From Edaphochlamys debaryana (Eukaryota > Chlorophyta > Chlorophyceae > Chlamydomonadales): 64,000 nt of DNA. Location: positions 558,001-622,000 of the forward strand of contig JAEHOE010000024.1 of assembly GCA_016858145.1 (NCBI GenBank), in the 5' to 3' direction. The notes under the pieces were generated by a model, which saw nothing but the letters and a program-made list of their open reading frames with translations, was not told the origin of the DNA and did no database searches. The position numbers and the translations under genes were made by a program. Below are positions 58,701 through 64,000 of the stretch, in pieces (position 1 is the first letter of the stretch; every line of letters starts with the position of its first letter).

Positions 58701-61522
58701 ACCTGCACACGAATGTTTGCAGCCAAATGGGCAACCGTCGGGTCTGCACCAAAGCATCGCAGGCACATGCCCCATCGCAATCACATGGATGACCACTAAA
58801 ACCCTCACTCACGTGCTGCGTGCCGGTTGCGGCGATGATGAAGTGGTTGGGGTCGTAGAAGTGCTTGCTGGCCGGCATGTCGGCAAAGAGGTTGAGCAGC
58901 GCGCGGCTGGGTGCCGTCATCCAGGGCAGTGGCAGGAGCTGCAGGTCATCCTGCGAGGAGGTACGGTTGGAGAAAGGGCACAGGATAAGGCTTAAACAGG
59001 AATACAATTTTAACCCCTCCCTCGCAGCCCCGCTCGGATGAATATCCACTCGCCTTCAAGAGCTCGCCCGAGTGGTCGTACAGGCGTGCGCCCTCGGGCG
59101 GCCACCTGGCCTGCAGCTTGAGGTCCTCATTGGAGGACGGCTGCAGCATCAGCTTCCGCAAGCGGTCGACGCCAATGCTCCCAACGTGTGCCGAGCCGCC
59201 GACCACGGTGAGCATCGGCGTCTTCCCCGCCTGCACTCCGTCTGCCTTGACGGCCTTGCACAGGCCCTGCACGCAGCGGGCGCAGAGCACGGGGTGAAAA
59301 TAGCGTGACTGATCACACACGTGGTCAGGAGGAGGACATCGGTATCCACAGACTGTGGTCTCGGAAGAGGGTAATCACGAGCGCACATGCAGCTGGATGC
59401 TCTCCAACAGACGCACGAGGACGCACCTCGACGTCCCAGATCTCCTCCCGGCCGCAGCAGCCCCGCACGATGTGTGGCTCCCCCATCCGCTTGCGCTGCA
59501 GTACCAGGAGCACGTACGGCACGAAGAGGGGGTGGCCGGGGCGCAGGGCGCTGGCGTGAGGCGTGAAGACGTGCCTGCGTGGGAGCGCGAGTGGGGGCGG
59601 GGGTGTCATGGGCATGTCCAAGGACTGCGATGACGCTTGTCGGCCCCGAGGTGCAGCCACCCGCCTTCGTGACGTAAACCCACCTGGGCGCCTCACCACC
59701 GTCCCCGACGGTTGCACCCGCCAGCCGTACGTCCTCCTCCGGCAGTACGTACCGCCCCCATGCCACCACGTGGCCCTCGGGCACCGCCTCGCCCGGCATG
59801 AAGGGCTTGAGGCCTGAGAGACAGGTGGGGGACGGCACAAGAACTCTAACCGTAGAGGTACAGAGGAACAGGGGCATGGCGCATGGGGCAGCAGCAGAAG
59901 AGCGGATGGAAACTGCAACAAGCGCAGGGTTCCATCTCACCTGGGATGACCTCAAAACCGACGGCCGCGGCCAATCCTCCGCCACCGCTGCCGCTCGCCG
60001 CCCCCGCCGCCTCGTCCTCCCGCCTCAGTCGCTCCAGCAGCGCCTCCGCCTCCTGCCCTCCGCCCAGGCGCTCGGGGTGGAGCTGTGCGGTCGCCCTCTC
60101 GATGAGGCGGGGGTCGGGGTAGGAGGGCCCTGGGTGCGCGACACCGCTGTACTCCTGTGTGCATGCAGTTGAGATGCGAGGATCCAGTCAGTGACCAGAG
60201 CGGAAGAATTCAACCGCTGAGGCTTCAAGCCCAGTCGCAGCAAGCAAGGACACAAACACGAGTGACCGCAACCCGATTGCGCCGGTTCGGCTGCTCTACA
60301 GGCACCGTCCGGCCCCACCTTCGCGGCCTTGCCCAGCAGGGCCCGGAGCCCCGGCTCAAGGTACGTCCGTAGCCGCGTGTCCCTTCGGCACCGCGGGTCC
60401 AGGCAGGCCAGCGGGGCAGGCGGGCCGCCTCCGCCAGCTACCGCTCCAGACCCACTGCTGCCGCCGCCCCGGGCCTCCGCACAGCAGTCGGGGCAGAACT
60501 CTCTGTCGCACTCGGGGCAGTGCCTGAGGTGGGGGTAACCGCGGGACCGCGTACGGCCTTGTAAAGGACTGCGCCGCTGCAGCTTTCCACACAGGCGGAT
60601 CCCGCTCCTGGGCCTACAGCTGTCCCAATCTACCTCAACCTCAACAGCACCACGGCTATAACCCTTCGTCCAGGTCAGACGACGCCTGGATCCCATGTAT
60701 GGCCCCACCCACCTGTGCAGCCCCGGGATGCTGGTGGCGCATGCGTCGCACAGCACTCGCTCCCCGCCCGGCGCCAGCGCCCCGACCTCCACCGCCTCCA
60801 GCGCCACGCCCGACGCCGCAAGCTCCCGCGCCTCGTCCGCCAGGTAGGCCCCCAGCGGCCCTCCGCACGGCACTCCAGGGCCTGCGCCTGGTCCACCGGC
60901 GCTAGGGCCGCCGGAGCCGGTGCCGGTGAGGAAGCGGAGGGCGTGGAGGGCCATGTCCTGAGCGCGTGGCAAGAAACAGCAGTAAGGGCAGAAAAGTTGG
61001 ATTGATACCCATGGCCAAGGCTTGTGGGGCCGTACGAGCACCTCGAGCACTGAATCTACACAGGCTCCTGTCTAGTTCGCCCGCCCACCGCACAGCCGGC
61101 CGCACCTGCTCCACCTCGGGCGTCGTACTCAAGAAGTCACACGCCTGATGCGGAGATGTCGCAGGCTTGACGGAGCGACGCCTGGGGGCAGGCAGGAGTG
61201 TGGCCGCCTCTCCCGCCTGGCCTGCCGAGGACTTGCGGCGGCGCTCTGCGGGCCCACCGTCGGAGTCCGCCACCGCATCGTCCGCAAGCGATCCAAGTTC
61301 TTCATTGGGACCGTCCGCGAAGTGCCGCCTGGTCCGAACCGCAGCCTCTTGTGCGGCCTTGCGGGACGACCGCGGTCTCGGAGACATGGGCAGGCATGCT
61401 GCGGCGGCAGCGGGAAGGGCCAGCCCTGCCTGCCGTCCAGCAGGCTGCGAGTCGCCGAGTCCGCGAGCGGAGCCCGTAGCTCCGGGCTCTGTCTTGACGC
61501 CTGCACGTGGCACGTGGCGCAT
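49719..61522 (-). CDS. Gene C: KDM3-type JmjC demethylase fused to SET domain, last intron holds a retrotransposon
   Basis: Likely start is ATG at 61522 (MRHVPRAGVKTEPG), though a donor-like GTGAGC lies right beside it. Exons 61522-61106 and 60957-60713 join in phase; then LCDACATSIPGLHR and CPECDREFCPDCC give the KDM3 zinc finger. LKPFMPGEAVPEGHVVAWGR (59800) and GEPHIVRGCCGREE (59460) match gene A. JmjC core: LPLPWMTAPSRALLNLF, VVRLHADMVDTLDLMHF (58650, HxD), YGGAGAVWDVW, WHFEQYEHEAVFVPAGC plus PHQ (57848-57752, distal His) and FLTPETV. Exon 57120-55116 carries a Gln/Ala/Pro-rich linker, the SAAHLQGCALSRDAV block and GAVLGVMGGYVMP. Exon 55043-54895 has LGYGSLAALINDPR. The final exon, 49883-49719 (LRDIQPGEQLLRDYGADWW), lies beyond a 5,011-bp intron. 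Without that splice the frame stops at 54844, before the last SET motif. About 1,550 residues. Confidence 0.82.
50043..51647 (+). CDS. LINE ORF1-like protein, 534 aa
   Basis: Intact ATG-to-TAA frame. The N-terminal ~290 residues look globular (LTGHINGFSAAELGKKDTLD, WTVEWTEDLIAIDSYGWPTE, FTLRCRPLHRGNYDRAF). They are followed by a low-complexity Ala/Glu/Gly-rich tail with a run of alanines near residue 315 and a basic segment (RGGATGRLSGKNGRGGG). Its place just upstream of the endonuclease frame is why I call it ORF1; I do not recognise the fold. The long intact frame suggests a fairly recent insertion. Confidence 0.6.
   Translation: MSAAAARSAWARGPAPLKVEYSLTTPLNRERRTRANLTGHINGFSAAELGKKDTLDLVKLAISDITDELKNAGPKAVQQFGGIRFTDLSTADPDAPAACLATITLALSDAGQAKLKSMLAAVADYAGDSVFQTPAILSGPPTAPSYIPEVDWTVEWTEDLIAIDSYGWPTEFGELNVREVTRFTLGSLPARVATHVDGCSALESGDRCILYFPAGTKLPGNLNEPPPASGRKEREDWTKYLDGSKTNDPTFTLRCRPLHRGNYDRAFHNGALKHEAYSNSKQRHQPPESEDAEDPYIGPWADDVDAAEAEAAAAAAAAAAAAAAGAAVQEEEAEGSGETGGGGAPAASTETVGVAAEEQEADSTAAVESHPEGTDSEGGERAAEGGEGLGVDEADPAAHEEPAGADGQADLGCAPNAAAGAGDDGQLPPGLLRAAAAVDPEGDDEQITALAALALPQRGGAGRDRGPARGGATGRLSGKNGRGGGSTGSSPPGKKTRVPLPSETDLDDAGGGHTIPARRSLAASWAEVASGDLI
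51689..51780 (+). repeat. Left arm of perfect 92-bp inverted repeat
   Basis: Starts GCTCAGTCCTCGGTGTTTAC and ends GGGCTTGCCCCCT. It is identical, base for base as far as I can read, to the reverse complement of 54682-54773. It overlaps the start of the endonuclease frame. Confidence 0.9.
51701..52317 (+). pseudogene. LINE ORF2 fragment: AP-type endonuclease domain
   Basis: The frame shows the endonuclease/exonuclease/phosphatase motifs of L1-clade ORF2: RVATHNVRGI, VVCLQETKLP, GGVAILIRKA and LLAADFNFVPNP. The first ATG is at 51710. The frame stops (TGA) just after the ADFN motif, where an intact ORF2 would continue through SDH and into reverse transcriptase. The endonuclease is thus truncated at its C-terminus. 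Confidence 0.8.
52321..52911 (+). pseudogene. Second ORF1-like fragment (coiled coil plus C-terminal domain)
   Basis: The frame begins within GACTTGATGATGGCTGCG right after the truncated endonuclease and runs to TAG. Residues 1-65 form a likely coiled coil (HAALQRDFSALSEDYGEF, IASLRRELKADIAQTERFSE). The C-terminal part (APRWFKGADILFREGGGW) resembles the end of L1 ORF1-type RNA-binding proteins. It appears to come from a different retroelement than the flanking ORF2 pieces, suggesting a nested insertion. Confidence 0.5.
52915..54255 (+). pseudogene. LINE ORF2 C-terminal fragment with zinc-binding motif
   Basis: The frame reads into LINE ORF2 C-terminal sequence from about 53085 (WVYNAPLWGNPAL). 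It contains FPGFGMHRSQLG, then CPCGRAMEQGDRLHHFWYCP, the zf-RVT-type zinc motif found after reverse transcriptase in plant and algal LINEs. The first ~55 residues instead come from the 3' end of another element (53005-53095), so the frame is chimeric. No reverse-transcriptase motif is present. Confidence 0.7.
53005..53095 (+). repeat. Diverged direct copy of the retroelement 3' end
   Basis: GGCAAGGCCCGTGGAGTAGG ... CAGCGCTGTGATTCTTTTGA ... CCTTCATTGTAAACCCGAGG parallels 54682-54773 in the same orientation with many substitutions. It marks the probable 3' end of an element nested inside the ORF2 remnant. Confidence 0.7.
54273..54305 (+). repeat. 33-nt hairpin repeat, copy 1
   Basis: CTGCGGC, a 19-nt loop (GCATAACAAACGGGAGGGA), then GCCGCAG: a 7-bp perfect stem. 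It is followed by a long G run. It lies in the 3' region after the ORF2 remnant. Confidence 0.85.
54326..54358 (+). repeat. 33-nt hairpin repeat, copy 2
   Basis: Same loop and right arm as copy 1; the left arm is CGGCGGC, so the stem has changes at its outer pairs. Confidence 0.85.
54435..54467 (+). repeat. 33-nt hairpin repeat, copy 3
   Basis: Identical to copy 1 (7-bp stem CTGCGGC/GCCGCAG), about 80 nt after copy 2. Confidence 0.85.
54682..54773 (-). repeat. Right arm of perfect 92-bp inverted repeat, retroelement 3' end
   Basis: Reads AGGGGGCAAGCCCGTGAGGT through TTCATTGTAAACACCGAGGA to CTGAGC. It holds a TGTAA motif and looks like the 3' terminus of the retroelement. A diverged direct copy lies at about 53005-53095 (CTTCATTGTAAACCCGAGGA). 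Confidence 0.9.
54753..54757 (+). terminator. TGTAA poly(A) motif near retroelement 3' end
   Basis: TGTAA lies within TTCATTGTAAACACC, close to the 3' limit of the element. It is in the sense of the retroelement and antisense to gene C. Confidence 0.45.
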
Positions 61523-64000
61523 TGCTCACCCCGTCTGCTGATGGCTCGCATCACTTGCCGCTTGCCGCGGCAACCGAGGAGGGCCAGCACAGCCCACCGC
61601 TCTGCAAATTTCTGCACCACTACCGTCCTTACCTGCTAGCCCCAGTGAGCCTGCCGCGGTCCAGGAGGGGAGTCTCTTCGACATGGCAGTAGCTCTTGCA
61701 GCTTGGCACCCTGCTCAGATCAGCCCAGCAATGTTTGAGATGTGCTATGAACTGTCATAGTTTTGAGCTGAATCAGGTGAACCTGTTGGTTAAGCAACAG
61801 CGCAGAGTGCGTCTGCAAGTTTAAAAGCGAAAGGTCGTCCGGTCGATCTCGGCTTCGCGCCAGTGCAAAGCCGCTGTTGTGGCTGAGGTGCAGTGAGCAA
61901 AGCTGCTAAAGCGAGGGTGGTGCGACGCATGGCAGGCATGGCACGGCGCGGCACGTACCCAAACGACACCGCCGTCGCCTTTCCCCCGCAGCCGCACCTG
62001 CCTTCCTCCTCGCGCGTTGCGGCAGCAGCTCCATCGACGCGTTCAGCTGCATCCCCCGACATCGTCCTGACTACGCTGCATGGCCCCTGCGAGCACAGAA
62101 TCCCTCCAGAATCCCTCCCAGGGCAGATCCTCCCGAAAACGACACCATGCCACATCTGGATGGTGCTTGCGGAGAGGACCCCAAATCTCCCATTAAATGA
62201 AACGCAGGGGAGAGGGGTGTGCGACTCCCGCCCCATCGGGGCACCCTCCTTCCAGGCCGACCGGCAACAAAAGTTTTGCAAAGTACTTCTTTCTTGATGG
62301 ATCCGGGTTATCTACAGCTATATAGCAACATTGCGCTTGGTCTGGGCTTAGTAGGCGAGGCTAATAATGCAAAGATGCAAAGTTCTCTCTCTTACAACAA
62401 GCGGGGCGCCCCCATGGGGGCGGAAAAGGGCTGAGCCCCTCACCCATCTGCTACGCGACCCATTCCCCTTGGTAACCGTGGGCGCACTATATTCCAACCG
62501 AGCTTTAACGCGTAATTAGCAGGTTGTCGGGGGACTCGCACCCCTCGGCACAGACTTAGCTGCCCGGTCTTATCTACACGGACACCTCTCCGCCACCTCC
62601 TAGCCACCGCTACCCGCCACCACCCTGCGCGCCACCAGCCGCCGCGCCAGCGACTCCGGCTGGCGGGTGCCGGCACAGCGCGTTGGTCCCCGCGGGAGTC
62701 TGTGGTGCTATGCGGACTGAAGTGTACACTCACATGTGAGTTGCAAACTATCCCCGCCGTTCCAAGAGGCGTGGTTCAAGCCGTGGTCCACCCATCCGGG
62801 ATAATTATGGTCCATCGAGCTTAGAGCAAGTGCACCGTGTCGCGACTGCCCTCAGAGGCCTGTGCACGGTTAGCTAGCAACACACTCTGACTGAGTACGC
62901 GCGTGGAGGTTGAGCTCCCAGACATGTCACCGGCATGTTGGAGCGTGGTCGATAAGTTTCCCTGCTCTCAAAACACAACTCTTACGAAAAATTGCGCTGC
63001 TCTCAGCCTATATGTGCGAGGTGGTGCGACTGCCTTCCCAACGGACTGGGCACAGACACGTCGACACGTGGCCCCTTTGCCCTTTGGCCGACTGGGCCTG
63101 CCTCGTCCCCACCCCAGAACGGTCATATGGCCTTGCGATGCACGAGGCTAGGCCCAGGCCCAACGATCTGGTCTTTGTGATGCCGCTTCTAGCGGCATCA
63201 GTACTCGATCAATCAGGGGGGACCCGCGGGGTTGCCGGTGGGTTCGTGGCAGCGAGGCAGGCAGTCGCGTGCAAGCACGGCACGCGTAGGGTAGCGAATG
63301 GCACCGCGATGAACGGCTGGCTCAGAGCGTATGGTCGCCGTGCTTGGGAGAGGTCCCAGGTGCTCGCAGCGGGTTCGGGCTATTAGGTGACTTGCCGACA
63401 TCACATTGAGCGCGACGCACTCGCAGTCGTGCAACGACTTGAGCCAAACACATGTGTATTCCATGAAGGCTTTGCGCTCCATTCGGCCCAGCCCCGCTGC
63501 TGTGGGCCTTGTGCACTGCTAGGAACCCTCCCTCTGCAAGGACTTGGGCAGCCTCTGGGGCCTCACAGAGTAACTCGGCAAGGTCCGTTCACCCAGGGTC
63601 ACCCCCACCTCGACTTCGTGATTCGACAGGCGGCATAAGGAAGTCACCAGATGTCACCCGTCAGTCGCAGCCGTTCTTGGCACAGTGCGCCATCCCCCCC
63701 ATCAATCCAACAGCGGAGACCCTGCACCTGCTTCTCCACCCCTGCGGTCCAAGCGTACCGAGACCCATCCCTTAAGACGGTGACACGGTAAACGGCAACC
63801 CAACTTTGTCATGGAGCCTTGGTAAGCGCATAATCCTAACACACTTTCGTAAGACCCTGCGGGGACCACCGACCAGGGGTGGGCCGGGAATGAAACCCGC
63901 CTGGCCCTGCCGCCCTTCCAACCCTCGCTCGCGCCTAGCTAGCTACCATACAGAACGCGTCAACTACGCGTAGTTACCTCCCTGAGCCCCCTGAGCCTGC
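61523..64000. other. No supportable gene; upstream flank of gene C
   Basis: The first few hundred bases should hold the promoter and 5' UTR of gene C. Beyond that I see only short frames without recognisable motifs. A minus-strand frame around 63620-63790 (YRVTVLRDGSRYAWTAGVEK, GLRCWIDGGDGALCQERLRL) looks somewhat protein-like and could be a remnant of a mobile-element protein, but I cannot place it. Confidence 0.4.

Noticed and set aside
61129..61620. Alternative N-terminal frame with a CATCH motif upstream of gene C
   Set aside because: Its upstream start is not ATG, and it overlaps the preferred frame, which joins in phase to the next exon. It remains a possible 5' exon because GTGAGC follows MRAISRRG.
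62490..62600. Possible tRNA-like segment on the minus strand (GGGGTGCGAGTCCCC)
   Set aside because: The stem resembles a T-arm, but no acceptor, D-arm or anticodon-arm pairing could be built around it.

Overview
The window is nuclear DNA from a green alga, most likely a volvocine / Chlamydomonadales species. It is very GC-rich, and its genes are broken by many short GT-AG introns with GTGAGT/GTGCGT donors and CAG acceptors. TGTAA poly(A) motifs follow two genes and mark the retroelement ends. One gene is a many-exon fusion of an extracellular solute-binding domain, a membrane segment and a class III cyclase, a layout typical of Chlamydomonas CYG-type genes. There are no prokaryotic operons, and I found no RNA genes or CRISPR arrays.

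Layout. (1) 1-4675: a head-to-head pair of IRG-like (immunity-related) GTPases with G1, G3 and G4 motifs. The second carries a ~0.79 kb terminal-inverted-repeat element in an intron. (2) 7807-21464, minus: a ~31-exon receptor-like cyclase gene with a signal peptide, a periplasmic-binding-like ectodomain, one membrane segment and a split, low-complexity-rich cyclase region. (3) 22527-23560, minus: a three-exon gene for a 93-residue unrecognised protein. (4) 24104-25163, plus: a mitochondrial p32/MAM33-family protein. (5) 26448-61522, minus: a tandem array of three large SET-domain genes, called A, B and C here. A (26448-39681) and C (49719-61522) fuse a KDM3-type JmjC histone demethylase (paired-cysteine zinc finger, HxD...H iron ligands) to a C-terminal SET methyltransferase-like domain. 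B (41221-48937) has the same SET module behind seven B3-like repeats and a nuclear localisation signal. A damaged non-LTR retrotransposon complex (about 49990-54780, opposite strand) sits in the last intron of C. It separates the exon holding the final SET motif from the rest of the gene. (6) 61523-64000: no supportable gene.

How the parts fit. The SET array looks like a chromatin-modifier cluster that grew by tandem duplication and domain shuffling. One conserved C-terminal module was kept (a SAAHLQGCALSRDAV block followed by a split SET domain), while the front end was exchanged between a demethylase and a repeat/DNA-binding-like region. Joining an H3K9-demethylase-type domain to a SET domain in one polypeptide, twice, is the most unusual feature. 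Exon boundaries for the IRG genes, p32, the 93-residue protein and the SET ends were checked by reading-frame phase. The inner exons of the cyclase and of A-C are approximate.
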